64,000 nucleotides of DNA, taken from positions 65,997 through 129,996 of the forward strand of contig JBIPLJ010000004.1 of the NCBI GenBank assembly GCA_044368415.1, in the 5' to 3' direction. The position numbers were made by a program, and so were the translations under genes. Below the pieces are notes generated by a model that was given only the letters and a program-made list of their open reading frames with translations, made no database searches and was not told the origin of the DNA. Below are positions 35,572 to 44,419 of this stretch, one piece after another. The DNA is from UBA4615 sp044368415 (GTDB lineage Bacteria; Pseudomonadota; Gammaproteobacteria; Burkholderiales; Burkholderiaceae_E). Positions within the stretch are counted from its first letter, which is position 1, and each line of letters starts with the position of its first letter.

Positions 35572-36690
35572 ATGACTCACCGTCCCGACCGCCGCACTTT
35601 ACTCAGGACCGCCGGCGCCGCAGCTGTCGCCGGCACCCTGCCCGCCGCCGCCCGCGCCCAGGAGGCACGCCGCTTCGAGCCGCGCCCAGGCGCCTGGCGC
35701 ACCTTCGAGGTGACCACCACGGTGAGCGTCGCCGACGTGCAGGGGTCCGTCCAGGTATGGCTGCCGCTGGCCGACGTGGCCACCGACTGGCAGCAGCCTC
35801 TGGGCCATACATGGACGGGCAACGCCGCGAGCACCGCGATCGTCGCCGACCCGAAAAGCGGCGTGCGCATGCTGCGCGCACAGTTTGCCGCAGGCACACC
35901 CGCGCCGACCGTGTCATTGACCAGCCGCGTGAACACCCGCGACCGCGGCGGCATCGACTGGAGCCGGCCCGCCGGTGCCCGCGAGGACGCCTCGGTGCTG
36001 CGCAGCAATCTCGTGCCCACCGAGCTGCTGCCGCTCGACGGCATCGTCCGAGAGACCGCCACGAAGGCCACAAAGGGCGCCCGCACCGACATTGACAAGA
36101 CGCGCGCAATTTACGACTGGGTGGTCGCCAACGCACACCGCGAGCCGAAGACGCGCGGCTGCGGCACCGGCGACATCAAGGCGATGCTCGAGACCGGAAA
36201 CCTCGGCGGCAAGTGCGCCGACCTGAACGCGGTGTTCGTCGGCCTGTGCCGCTCGGTCGGCGTGCCGGCCCGCGACATCTACGGCCTGCGGCTCGCCCCC
36301 TCGGCCTTCGGCTACCGCGAGCTAGGCGCCAACCCGGCGAACCTCAAGGGCGCGCAGCACTGCCGCGCCGAGGCGTATCTCGCCGGCCACGGCTGGGTCG
36401 CGATGGATCCGGCCGACGTCCTCAAGGTGATGCGCCAGGAGACCCCCGACTGGATCAAGGACCGCGCCCATCCGATGGCCGCGCCGGTCGTGCGCGGCCT
36501 GTTCGGCGGCTGGGAGGGCAACTGGGTCGGCTGGAACACCGGCCACGACGTGCGCCTGCCCGGCAGCGCCGGCCGCAACACGCTGCCGTTCCTGATGTAC
36601 CCGAACGGCGAGAACGCGACCGGCCGCTTCGACGAGCTGGGTCCGGACGAGTTCCGCTACACGATCTCCTCGAAACAGCTCACAGCCTGA
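35572..36690 (+). CDS. Secreted transglutaminase-like domain protein
   Basis: A 372-residue protein with a twin-arginine type leader (DRRTLLRTAGAAAVAGTLPA). An N-terminal beta domain contains TFEVTTTVSVADVQGSVQVW. The transglutaminase core carries Cys about 215 in LGGKCADLNAVFVGLCRSVG, His about 263 in AQHCRAEAYLAGHGW and Asp about 279 in VAMDPADVLKV, the Cys-His-Asp triad of papain-like folds. A C-terminal domain ends in YTISSKQLTA. ATG 35572 follows AGGAG. The family includes periplasmic proteases and cross-linking enzymes. The activity is not known here. Confidence 0.87.
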   Translation: MTHRPDRRTLLRTAGAAAVAGTLPAAARAQEARRFEPRPGAWRTFEVTTTVSVADVQGSVQVWLPLADVATDWQQPLGHTWTGNAASTAIVADPKSGVRMLRAQFAAGTPAPTVSLTSRVNTRDRGGIDWSRPAGAREDASVLRSNLVPTELLPLDGIVRETATKATKGARTDIDKTRAIYDWVVANAHREPKTRGCGTGDIKAMLETGNLGGKCADLNAVFVGLCRSVGVPARDIYGLRLAPSAFGYRELGANPANLKGAQHCRAEAYLAGHGWVAMDPADVLKVMRQETPDWIKDRAHPMAAPVVRGLFGGWEGNWVGWNTGHDVRLPGSAGRNTLPFLMYPNGENATGRFDELGPDEFRYTISSKQLTA

Positions 36691-36781
36691 GGGGTGCGAC
36701 ATGGCGCCGCGCCCGCCCCCCGGCGGCGCGTGGCGCCCGGCGGCCGTTGCACGGCCCGCGGCGCTCGGGCATCCTCCCCTG

Positions 36782-38353
36782 ATGGAACAGCTTCGCGGTG
36801 ATGACGCCCGCTTCCTCTACGCGGACAGCGGCAACGCCAGCGGTACCCTCACGCTGATCCACATCTACGACCCGTCGACCGCCCCCGGCGGCAAGGTCCG
36901 CTTCAAGCACATCCTCGCGCACATCGAAGCGCGGCTGCATCGCTCGCCGGTGTTCCGGCGCAAGCTGCTGCGGGTGCCGCTCGAGCTCGACCATCCATAC
37001 TGGATCGAGGACGAGCGCTTCGACCTCGAGTACCACGTGCGCCACATCGCGCTGCCCGCGCCGGGCGACTGGCGCCAGTTCTGCATCCAGGCCTCGCGCA
37101 TCCACGCGCGTCCACTCGACCTGTCCCGCCCGCTGTGGGAGATCCACGTCATCGAGGGCTTGGACGGCCTGCTCGACCTGCCACGAGGCAGCTTCGCGCT
37201 CCTGACCAAGGTGCACCACGCAGCGATCGACCTCGACGACGGGTCCGAACTCACGCGCGTGCTGCACGACACCAGCGCAACACCCGCGCCGCCCGAGCCG
37301 CCCGAGCCCTGGTTCCCGGCGTCGCCGCCGGGCACGCTCGGGCTGCTCGCTCGCAGCGTGCTGCGCAACGCCACTTCGCCGCTTCGCTTGGCCCGCCCGC
37401 TCGCCGCGCTGGCAACGCGGCTGCTGCCGGCGGCGAGCAGCTTCGTCGCCGATGTGTTGCTGCGTCCAGAGACGATGCCGGTGACGCGCTTCAACGCGGT
37501 CGTCTCGCCGCACCGGGTGTTCGAGACCCGGCGCTTCCCGCTCGCCGAGTTCCGGCGGCTGCGGGCGCTGGTCGACGGCGCGACGGTCAATGAGGTGGTG
37601 CTCGCGGTCTGCGCGGGCGGCCTGCGCCGTTATCTCGCGCACACAGGCGAGCTGCCCGAGGCGAGCCTGTCGGCAATCGCGCCGGTGACGCTGCGCGACG
37701 TTGCGGACGGAGACGGGCACGGCGAGCTGATGCTGATGCGTGCCTCGCTCGGCACGCACTTGGCCGATCCGGTGGCGCGCCTGGCTTACCTGCACGCGCA
37801 GGCCGAGGGCTCGACCGCCTATACACGCACGGTGCCGGCACGCGAACTCACCGACGTCGCGCGGCACACGCCGGCCGCGACGCTGTCGCTTGCCGCGAAG
37901 CTGCTCGGTGGCGTCGCCACCGGCGCCGGCCGGCACGCACCGCTGGCGCACTGCACGATCGTCAACGTGCCCGGCCCCGCGGTGCCGCTGTACCTCGGCG
38001 GCGCGAAGATGACCTATTTCTCGGCGACCATGCCGATCGCCGACGGCATGGGCCTGGTGTTTGCAGTGACGAGCTACGAGGGCATGCTGATCGTCTCGCC
38101 CACGGCATGCCGGGAGCAGCTCCCCGACCCGGCCTTTTTTGCGCAGTGTGTGCGCGACAGTTTCCAGGAGTACCTGGCGCTCCTCGACGCACCCGCTCGG
38201 CGCGCCACACGCCCGCGTCCGGTCAGGTCGGCACGGACAAAGGCGTCAGCAGCCGGTAGAGCTGCCCCGGCAGTCCCTGCGGCTCGAACGGCCGCCACGC
38301 CCCTTCCGGCTGCGACAGCCGCTCGGCGACGATCCACAGCACGAGCGCGTTGA
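36782..38353 (+). CDS. WS/DGAT-family O-acyltransferase (wax ester synthase), paralogue 1
   Basis: About 523 residues. MEQLRGDDARFLYADSGNAS is the canonical family start. An ATG at 36701 with GAGGGG would add 27 residues. The active-site motif HHxxxDG reads VHHAAIDLDDG, so both His and the Asp are kept but the Gly is Leu. Later motifs are NEVVLAVCAGGLRRYL, TIVNVPGPAVPLYLGGAKM and PIADGMGLVFAVTSYEGML. These enzymes join an acyl-CoA to an alcohol or diacylglycerol to make storage lipids. The Ala/Arg-rich last 45 residues run antisense over the end of the convergent hydrolase gene by 131 bp, so the tail may be a recent readthrough extension. Confidence 0.85.
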   Translation: MEQLRGDDARFLYADSGNASGTLTLIHIYDPSTAPGGKVRFKHILAHIEARLHRSPVFRRKLLRVPLELDHPYWIEDERFDLEYHVRHIALPAPGDWRQFCIQASRIHARPLDLSRPLWEIHVIEGLDGLLDLPRGSFALLTKVHHAAIDLDDGSELTRVLHDTSATPAPPEPPEPWFPASPPGTLGLLARSVLRNATSPLRLARPLAALATRLLPAASSFVADVLLRPETMPVTRFNAVVSPHRVFETRRFPLAEFRRLRALVDGATVNEVVLAVCAGGLRRYLAHTGELPEASLSAIAPVTLRDVADGDGHGELMLMRASLGTHLADPVARLAYLHAQAEGSTAYTRTVPARELTDVARHTPAATLSLAAKLLGGVATGAGRHAPLAHCTIVNVPGPAVPLYLGGAKMTYFSATMPIADGMGLVFAVTSYEGMLIVSPTACREQLPDPAFFAQCVRDSFQEYLALLDAPARRATRPRPVRSARTKASAAGRAAPAVPAARTAATPLPAATAARRRSTARAR

Positions 38354-39044
38354 AGCCCAGCCCGACGTGGCTGCCCGGTACGCGGATGTTCTCGTGAAGT
38401 GCGCCCGGGTCGGTGTCGCGGCCTCCGTGGAGGGTCGCCTCGTGCGGCGGCACCACGCCGTCGGTCTCGGAGTAGAGGCAGGACACCGGCATCGGCGGCG
38501 GTGAGCGCAGGACGCGCGCATCGACGTGCGCCGCGTGGGCGACCGGTCCCATTGGATGCGCGACCAGCCGGTAGAGCGCCTTGACCAGGGCCGGCGAGTC
38601 GCTGCGCTGGGGGTCGCTGCTGACCGGGCTGCCGAGCGTCACCACGCTGCGCACGCTCTGCGGCACCTGATGGGCGGCGAACATCGAGAACACCCCCCCC
38701 AGGCTCCAGCCGACGAGGCTCACCTTGCGGCCGTGCCGATGGTGCAGGAAGCGCACCTTCTGCTCGAGCGCGCGGGCGTGTTTGCGCTGGAAGCCGACGT
38801 TGCGGCCGAGCCCCCAGTCGTCGACCTCGTAGCCGCGGTTACGCAGGAAGTGCTTGAGCACCGCCATCGAGCCGGCGTCGCCGACGAAGCCCGGCACCAG
38901 CAGCACCGGATGGCCGTCGCCGCGCGGCGCGGACATCAGCAGCGGCAGCGAGGTCGGCAGCAGCGCGGCCTCGAGCAGCGCTCGGGACTCGAGCATCGTC
39001 CACAGCAGGCTCGGCGGGCCAGCGGCCTCGCGCGAGGCGCTCAT
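38223..39044 (-). CDS. Alpha/beta-fold hydrolase (lipase-like)
   Basis: A 273-residue protein with PVLLVPGFVGDAGSM (oxyanion side), nucleophile elbow SLVGWSLGGVFSMFAA, an acidic region around SETDGVVPPHEA and the catalytic His in PGSHVGLGFNALVL. No signal peptide. The ATG at 39044 overlaps the stop of the wax ester synthase paralogue 2 by 4 nt, so the two are co-translated. A role in turnover of acylglycerols or wax esters is a reasonable inference. The 3' end overlaps paralogue 1 on the other strand. Confidence 0.85.
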   Translation of the reverse strand: MSASREAAGPPSLLWTMLESRALLEAALLPTSLPLLMSAPRGDGHPVLLVPGFVGDAGSMAVLKHFLRNRGYEVDDWGLGRNVGFQRKHARALEQKVRFLHHRHGRKVSLVGWSLGGVFSMFAAHQVPQSVRSVVTLGSPVSSDPQRSDSPALVKALYRLVAHPMGPVAHAAHVDARVLRSPPPMPVSCLYSETDGVVPPHEATLHGGRDTDPGALHENIRVPGSHVGLGFNALVLWIVAERLSQPEGAWRPFEPQGLPGQLYRLLTPLSVPT

Positions 39045-40624
39045 CGGGCGCCTCCCGACGGCGCAGCGCGCCGGCGGCGGGCGGGCCGATCGGGCGGCGC
39101 GGGTGTCCCGGCAGCATCGCGATCGGCGCCGCCGTCCAGCGCATCGAAGGCCTGCGCGAGCCGCTGCGCGATCGCATCGACGTCGGGCACCGCCCGACGG
39201 CAGGCGATCAGCCCGAAGTCGAGCGAGCCCGCGTAACTCTGGACGGTGATGTTCAGCGCGACGCCGTGGTAGGGGATCGAGACCGGCCAGTAGTGCAGCA
39301 TCCGCGCGCCCAGCAGGTAGAGCGGCACCGCGGGCCCGGGCACGTTGGAGACGATCACGTTGGCCAGCGGCGGCAACCGATTGGCCAGCCGCCCGCGGCC
39401 CCACACCGCGGCAAGGGCATTGCCCAGCCACGGCAGGCCGAGCGAGGGAAACTCGGTGGGCACCGCCGATTTCACCTCCCGCAGCGCCCCCTTGATGCGG
39501 CCCGACGCGTCACGGATCCGGTGCAGCCGCTCGAGGGGATCGGCGACGTCGGTGGCGAGCGTCATCCGCGCCATCATGGCCTGCGTGTTCGAGGATGTGT
39601 CGCCGGCGCGGCGCAGCGAGACCGGCATCGCGGCGAGCAGCGATTCGTCGGGCAGCTCGCCGCGAACCAACAACCAGTCGCGCAGCGCGCCGCCGCAGGC
39701 CGCGAGCACGACGTCGTTGAGCGAGGCGTCATGGCGCTGCGCGATCGCTCTTGCGCGCGCCATCGGCACCGACAGCGTGGCGAACGCACGCCGCCGGGAA
39801 ATCGACGCGTTGAGCGCGGTGCGCGGCGCAAGCAGGCCCTCGCCGCCGAGCAGCGCGGCGACACCGCCCGGGGCGCCTGTCGAGGCGCCCGCAACGGCCG
39901 ACGCGGCATCGTCGCGACCCAGCGCCGGCACGACCGCCCGCGCCACGGCGCGCAGCAACCCGGGCAGGCGCGCACCGAGGCCGAGTAGCTGGGCGGCGTT
40001 GTGGCGCGCGCCGGCGGCGGCGACGCGGACCGCCCTCGTCTCGTCGCCGGTGCTGGCGACGCTCGATGCGGGCGGCTGTGCAGGTGCCGCCGGCGCCGCG
40101 CGCGCGACCACGTCATAAACAGCCTGTGCGAGCGCCACGCCCGCCTGCCCGTCCAGGCCGGCATGGTGGACCTTCGCGTAGAAGCCGATGCGGCCGTCCT
40201 GGAGGCCCTCGATGACGACCATCTCCCACAGCGGCCGGGCGAGGTCGAGCGGCCGCGCGTGCAGGCTGCCGACGAGGTCCTGGCACTGCGCGAGGGTGCC
40301 CGGCTCGGGCAGTCGCATGCGCCGCACGTGGTGGTCGAGGTCGACCTCGGCGGCCCGCACCCAGGCCGGATTCGCGAGGCCGAGCGGCATCGGTTCGAGC
40401 CGGCGGGTGAACACGTCGGCCCGGTCCAGGCGCGCGCCGATGTGGGCGCGAACCGCGGCGGCCAGGCCCTCGGCACCGCCCACGGGTGGCTCGAAGACAT
40501 GCATCGAGCCGACGTGCATCGGCGTCTCGGGGCTCTCGAGGTAGAGGAACAACGCGTCGAGCCCGTTCATGAAGCCGACAGCGCCTTCGGTCGCGAGCCC
40601 GCCGTGGCGGGCGTCATGCTGCAT
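39041..40624 (-). CDS. WS/DGAT-family O-acyltransferase (wax ester synthase), paralogue 2
   Basis: A 527-residue acyltransferase with the intact motif KVHHAGLDGQAG (HHxxxDG). Other family marks are MNGLDALFLYLESPETPMHV near the N-terminus, SLNDVVLAACGGALRDWLL, VIVSNVPGPAVPLYLLGARM and SIPYHGVALNITVQSYAGSL. ATG 40624 follows GAGGAGGAG. With a complete active site, this is the more certain enzyme of the pair. It is coupled to the alpha/beta hydrolase downstream. Products would be wax esters or triacylglycerols stored under carbon excess. Confidence 0.92.
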   Translation of the reverse strand: MQHDARHGGLATEGAVGFMNGLDALFLYLESPETPMHVGSMHVFEPPVGGAEGLAAAVRAHIGARLDRADVFTRRLEPMPLGLANPAWVRAAEVDLDHHVRRMRLPEPGTLAQCQDLVGSLHARPLDLARPLWEMVVIEGLQDGRIGFYAKVHHAGLDGQAGVALAQAVYDVVARAAPAAPAQPPASSVASTGDETRAVRVAAAGARHNAAQLLGLGARLPGLLRAVARAVVPALGRDDAASAVAGASTGAPGGVAALLGGEGLLAPRTALNASISRRRAFATLSVPMARARAIAQRHDASLNDVVLAACGGALRDWLLVRGELPDESLLAAMPVSLRRAGDTSSNTQAMMARMTLATDVADPLERLHRIRDASGRIKGALREVKSAVPTEFPSLGLPWLGNALAAVWGRGRLANRLPPLANVIVSNVPGPAVPLYLLGARMLHYWPVSIPYHGVALNITVQSYAGSLDFGLIACRRAVPDVDAIAQRLAQAFDALDGGADRDAAGTPAPPDRPARRRRAAPSGGAR

Positions 40625-40721
40625 GGGGTCTCCTCCTCGCCGGATCATCGCACGAGCCGCGGGCATCACACGAGCGGCAGGCGCAGCCACGAGCCTCGAG
40701 GGGACGCCGGCGTGCCCGCCC

Positions 40722-42161
40722 TTAGAGTACCGGCGACGCCAGCTGCGCCGCGTTCTCGACGACCCGTCGCCACAGCGGCCGGCCCCGCCAGGCCCGCAGG
40801 TCTATCGGCTCGCAGGCCTCGAGATAGTGGCGCTGCAGCGCCAGCAGTTCTTCGGCGAACGGCCGGTCGTAGATGAGCATCGACAGCTCGAAGTTCAGGT
40901 GGAAGCTGCGCAGGTCGAAGTTGACCGTGCCGAATACCGACAGCTCGCGGTCGATCACCATGCTCTTGGTGTGCAACAGCCCGCCGTGGAAGCGCTCGAT
41001 ACGCACGCCCGCGGCGAGCAGCTCGTCGAAGTACGAGGCGCTCGCGTACTGCACCAGCCGCGAGTCGCACTGCCACGGCAGCAACAGCACGACGTCGACG
41101 CCGCGGCGAGCCGCCGAGCGCAGCGCGACCACCACCGACTCGCCGGGCGCGAAGTACGGCGTGGTGAGGATCAGCTCGCGGCGCGCCGCATAGATCGCAG
41201 TGAGGATCACCGACTCGACGTGTTGGAACGCGAAGCCCGGGCCCGACGGATAGACCTGCAGTGAAACCGGACCGGCCACCGGGCCGTAGTCCGCGGAACG
41301 CTCGTCGCGCAGGCGCGGGCCGGCCTGCAGCACCGCCATCGCGTTGGAGACCGCACCGAGCACGGCCGCGCTCGGCCCCTGGATACGCACCATCGCGTCG
41401 ATCCACTGGCCGACTCCGGCGTCGCGCTTGAAGTGGTGGGGGTCGGCTAGGTTGAAGCTGCCCGTCCAGGCGGTGCGGTCGTCGAAGACCGCGATCTTGC
41501 GGTGGTTGCGCAGGTCGGCCCGCGCGACCGCCATGCGCAGCGCGCTCGCCGGCAGCACCACGACCACCTCGATACCGGCCGCTCGCATCCGCTCGGGGGC
41601 GCCGCGCTGCACGAACGGTCGGCTCCCCAGGCCGTCCATCAATGCCGTCACCGCGACGCCGCGTGACGCCGCCCGTACCAGCGCCTCGATGAGACTGTCG
41701 ACGCGCCCGCCCTCGTGCCAGATGTAGAACTCGAGCGAGCAGCGCTCGCGGCACGCGTCGATGTCGGCAATCAGGGCTTCGAGGATCCGGTCGCTGTCGG
41801 CAAACAGCTCGATCCGGTGGCCGCGCATCACCGGTATCGCGCCGAGGGACTGCGCGAGGCGCGCCACCGGCTCGCCGACCGGGCCGGTGTCCGCCGGATC
41901 GAGCACCGCCTCGGCGGCCAGCGAGGCGAAGCGGCGGGCGAGCGAGGCACGCTCGGCCTCGGCCCGTTCGATCCAGCGGCGGCCCAGCCGGCGCTCGCCG
42001 ATCATCACGTAGAGCACCAGCCCGCCGAGCGGCACCAGCAGCACCATCAGGATCCATGCCATCGCGACGCCCGGCGGATTGCGACGCGACAGCACGCGCA
42101 GCGTTACCGCGACGAACACCGCGAGATGGGCCAGCAGGGGCAACAGGACATGGAGTCGCAT
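40722..42161 (-). CDS. cls: Cardiolipin synthase (phospholipase D family)
   Basis: A 479-residue membrane enzyme that condenses two phosphatidylglycerols. Two N-terminal membrane helices (LLPLLAHLAVFVAVTLRVLS and MAWILMVLLVPLGGLVLYVM) are followed by two PLD domains with HxKxxxxD motifs: NHRKIAVFDDRTAWTGSFN near residue 218 and LHTKSMVIDRELSVFGTVN near 395. The length and layout are those of ClsA. It is divergent from the cation diffusion facilitator gene. Confidence 0.92.
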   Translation of the reverse strand: MRLHVLLPLLAHLAVFVAVTLRVLSRRNPPGVAMAWILMVLLVPLGGLVLYVMIGERRLGRRWIERAEAERASLARRFASLAAEAVLDPADTGPVGEPVARLAQSLGAIPVMRGHRIELFADSDRILEALIADIDACRERCSLEFYIWHEGGRVDSLIEALVRAASRGVAVTALMDGLGSRPFVQRGAPERMRAAGIEVVVVLPASALRMAVARADLRNHRKIAVFDDRTAWTGSFNLADPHHFKRDAGVGQWIDAMVRIQGPSAAVLGAVSNAMAVLQAGPRLRDERSADYGPVAGPVSLQVYPSGPGFAFQHVESVILTAIYAARRELILTTPYFAPGESVVVALRSAARRGVDVVLLLPWQCDSRLVQYASASYFDELLAAGVRIERFHGGLLHTKSMVIDRELSVFGTVNFDLRSFHLNFELSMLIYDRPFAEELLALQRHYLEACEPIDLRAWRGRPLWRRVVENAAQLASPVL

Positions 42162-42250
42162 CGCGTCGGCAGTCTAAGCGATCGCCCTCCGACCGCCACG
42201 CCATCCCGGTCTCCGGGCCGGGTCACGCGTCGCAAGGCGATAATCCCGCC

Positions 42251-43225
42251 ATGGCTTCGCATGACGACCCCAATCACCGGCACCATCACGGCCACGGCCA
42301 CGGCCACGAGCACTGCCATGCCCACGGCCACGCCCATGCCCATGCCCCTCTGCCCCCCGAAGGCCAGCGTCGCGTGTACGCCTTCGGCATCGCGATCAAC
42401 GCCGCCTTCGTCGGCCTCGAGGCCTGGGCGGGCTGGTACTCCGGGTCGCTCGCGCTGCTGTCCGACGCCGGCCACAACCTGGGGGACGTGCTCGGCCTGG
42501 CGCTCGCCTGGCTGGGCGCCTGGGCCGCGCAGCGTCCGACCAGCGCGCGCTACACCTGGGGCTGGGTCCGCGGCGCGCTGCTCGCCGCGCTGCTCAACGC
42601 CGCGCTGCTCGCCGCCGCCGTCATCGCGATCGCCTGGGAGGCGGTGCACCGGCTGGGCGACCCCGCACCGGTCGACACCGGCATCGTCGTCGGCGTGGCC
42701 GCCGCCGGCATCGTGGTCAACGGCCTCACCGCCTGGCTGCTATCGCGCGGCCGGCATGCCGACGTCAACATGCGCGGCGCGTTCCTGCACATGCTGGCCG
42801 ACGCCGCGGTGTCGGCCGGCGTTGTGATCGGCGGCCTGGTCGTCGCGGCCACGGGCTGGCTGCGCCTGGATCCGGCGATCAGCCTCGGCATCGCGGCGCT
42901 GGTCGGCTGGAGCACGGTATCGTTCGCGCGCCAGTCGCTCGCGCTGTCGATGGACGCGGTGCCCGAGTCGATCGACCCGACCGAGGTCGAACGGCACCTG
43001 CGCGCGCTGCCGGGCGTGACGGGCCTGCACGACCTGCACGTCTGGCCGTTGGGGAGTGGCGGCGTGGCGCTCAGCGCGCACCTCGAGATGCCGGCGGGCC
43101 ATCCCGGCGACGACTTCCTGGCCGCCGCGCGCCGCTCCCTCGAGCGCGGCTTCGGCATCGGCCACGTCACGCTGCAGATCGAGACCGGCGGGGACTGCCC
43201 GCAGGACTGCGCGCGCGCCCGATGA
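42251..43225 (+). CDS. Cation diffusion facilitator (Zn2+/Co2+/Cd2+ efflux, CzcD/ZitB-like)
   Basis: A 324-residue inner-membrane metal/H+ antiporter. It begins with a His-rich cytoplasmic tail (14 His within residues 4-31) and has six membrane helices. The metal site is formed by SDAGHNLGDVLGLAL in helix 2 and HMLADAAVSAGVV in helix 5. The C-terminal domain contains VTGLHDLHVWPLGSGGVALS and ends with Cys pairs in GGDCPQDCARAR. The ATG at 42251 has no clear ribosome site. No metal regulator is adjacent. Confidence 0.92.
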   Translation: MASHDDPNHRHHHGHGHGHEHCHAHGHAHAHAPLPPEGQRRVYAFGIAINAAFVGLEAWAGWYSGSLALLSDAGHNLGDVLGLALAWLGAWAAQRPTSARYTWGWVRGALLAALLNAALLAAAVIAIAWEAVHRLGDPAPVDTGIVVGVAAAGIVVNGLTAWLLSRGRHADVNMRGAFLHMLADAAVSAGVVIGGLVVAATGWLRLDPAISLGIAALVGWSTVSFARQSLALSMDAVPESIDPTEVERHLRALPGVTGLHDLHVWPLGSGGVALSAHLEMPAGHPGDDFLAAARRSLERGFGIGHVTLQIETGGDCPQDCARAR

Positions 43226-43487
43226 GCGCCGGGGTGTCGAGGGTCAGCGAGACAGCCTCCAGGCACGACCAGACCGTCCACCCCACGCAGGCCGGACTGC
43301 GGAACGCGCCCGCGGCGCACCCACACGCGTGGCGCGGGACCAGGGCCGCCCCGAGCCGGTCTGGTTCCGCGACGGGCTCGTCGCCTCATTCCTGCATCGG
43401 TACGCCCCGCCGGACCCCGACGCGGTCGCGGCGCTGATGCGCCCCTGAGCGGGGCCGCGCCTCAGGCACAGTCGCGCGGGGTGTCGC
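43226..43487. other. Short intergenic stretch with an unassigned peptide frame
   Basis: About 260 bases. One plus-strand frame ending at 43448 reads WFRDGLVASFLHRYAPPDPD and then AVAALMRP. Its composition is more protein-like than the surrounding shadows, but it has no good start and I recognise no family. It could be the tail of a lost gene. Nothing else is seen. Confidence 0.3.
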
Positions 43488-44270
43488 TCATGCCGTCCCC
43501 GCCACGGACATTGCGGCCTCGGCAGCCTCGGCGGCCTCGGCGAGCGCGGCCGCGTCGAGCACCCTGAACCGGGTCCGCTGTGAGTCGATCAGCCCCTGCG
43601 TGGCGAGCGCGTGCAGCTCGCGCGACAGGGTCTCGGGCGTCATCGCCAGCCGTGACGCGATCAGCCGCTTGGGCTCGTCGAAGACGATCTCGGTGCAGCC
43701 CTTCGGGGCCTCGCGAGCCAGTTCGCATAGCAGCCGCGCGACCCGCGAGCGCGCCGTGCGCTGCGTGAAGCCGCCGATGTCGCGCACGTAGCGCGCCAGC
43801 TTGGCGCCCATATCGCCGATCAGGCGGGCGGCGAGCAGCGGATGTGCGTCGATCGCATGACGGATCGTTTCAGCCGGCAGACCGACCAGTACCGCCGCCT
43901 CGACGACGCCGGCATTGACCGGATAGACGTCGCTGCGCAACAGCGCCGCGAGGCCGATCGTGTCGCCTCGGCCCAACGTGGTGAGCACGCGGGCGGTGGG
44001 CGGGCGGCCGAGCGTCAGGCGCACCCGGCCGTCGATCACGACATAGAGCACCCCGGCCGGCTCGCCCGCCCGGAACAGCACCGTGCCGACCGGCGCCGAC
44101 AACACGCTCGCCCCGTACAGCGGCGCCTCGAACGAGGCCTCCGGGACTCCGTCGAACAGCGGCAGGCCGCTCAGCAGGCGGGCAGCCCGGCGCGCCAGCG
44201 GCTCGCCGGGCGCGGCGGCTTCAGGCGGCGCGACGGCCGCGAAAGGCGGTCGATCCAGGCGGACATGCAT
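43488..44270 (-). CDS. Crp/Fnr-family transcriptional regulator (DNR/FNR-like)
   Basis: 260 residues: a cyclic-nucleotide-binding-type beta barrel (FRAGEPAGVLYVVIDGRVRL, GRGDTIGLAALL), a dimer helix (LARYVRDIGGFTQRTARSRV) and the winged helix with RLIASRLAMTPETLSRELHA. The N-terminal Cys cluster of true FNR is missing, so it does not carry that 4Fe-4S sensor. A DNR-type or other signal is possible. The Ala-rich C-terminus (AEAAEAAEAAM) comes from a 9-bp tandem repeat. It is divergent from the CorC/HlyC-like gene, with an FNR-like box between them that it may bind. Confidence 0.85.
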   Translation of the reverse strand: MHVRLDRPPFAAVAPPEAAAPGEPLARRAARLLSGLPLFDGVPEASFEAPLYGASVLSAPVGTVLFRAGEPAGVLYVVIDGRVRLTLGRPPTARVLTTLGRGDTIGLAALLRSDVYPVNAGVVEAAVLVGLPAETIRHAIDAHPLLAARLIGDMGAKLARYVRDIGGFTQRTARSRVARLLCELAREAPKGCTEIVFDEPKRLIASRLAMTPETLSRELHALATQGLIDSQRTRFRVLDAAALAEAAEAAEAAMSVAGTA

Positions 44271-44342
44271 CGGGTCTCCCGGAGGTGCGAACCCCTGTTT
44301 TCAGCATTGCCTTTAATGTGTCACGGCCCGGCGGGGCATGCT

Positions 44343-44356
44343 TTGAGCCAGATCAA
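44343..44356. promoter_or_regulatory. FNR/ANR/DNR-type box
   Basis: TTGAGCCAGATCAA matches TTGAT-N4-ATCAA at 9 of 10 specified positions. It lies 73 bp upstream of the Crp/Fnr regulator start and 64 bp upstream of the CorC/HlyC-like start, so it could serve either divergent promoter. Autoregulation by the adjacent regulator is the simplest idea. Confidence 0.65.
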
Positions 44357-44419
44357 TCGCCGGTCCGCCCGCGGGCCGCGGTGCTATCCTGCGCCGATCC
44401 CGACTCATTTCCACCCTCG

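Noticed and set aside
43222..43437. Small plus-strand frame overlapping the end of the cation diffusion facilitator
   Set aside because: Ser/Thr/Arg-rich composition with no ordered segment and no homology recognised; treated as non-coding.
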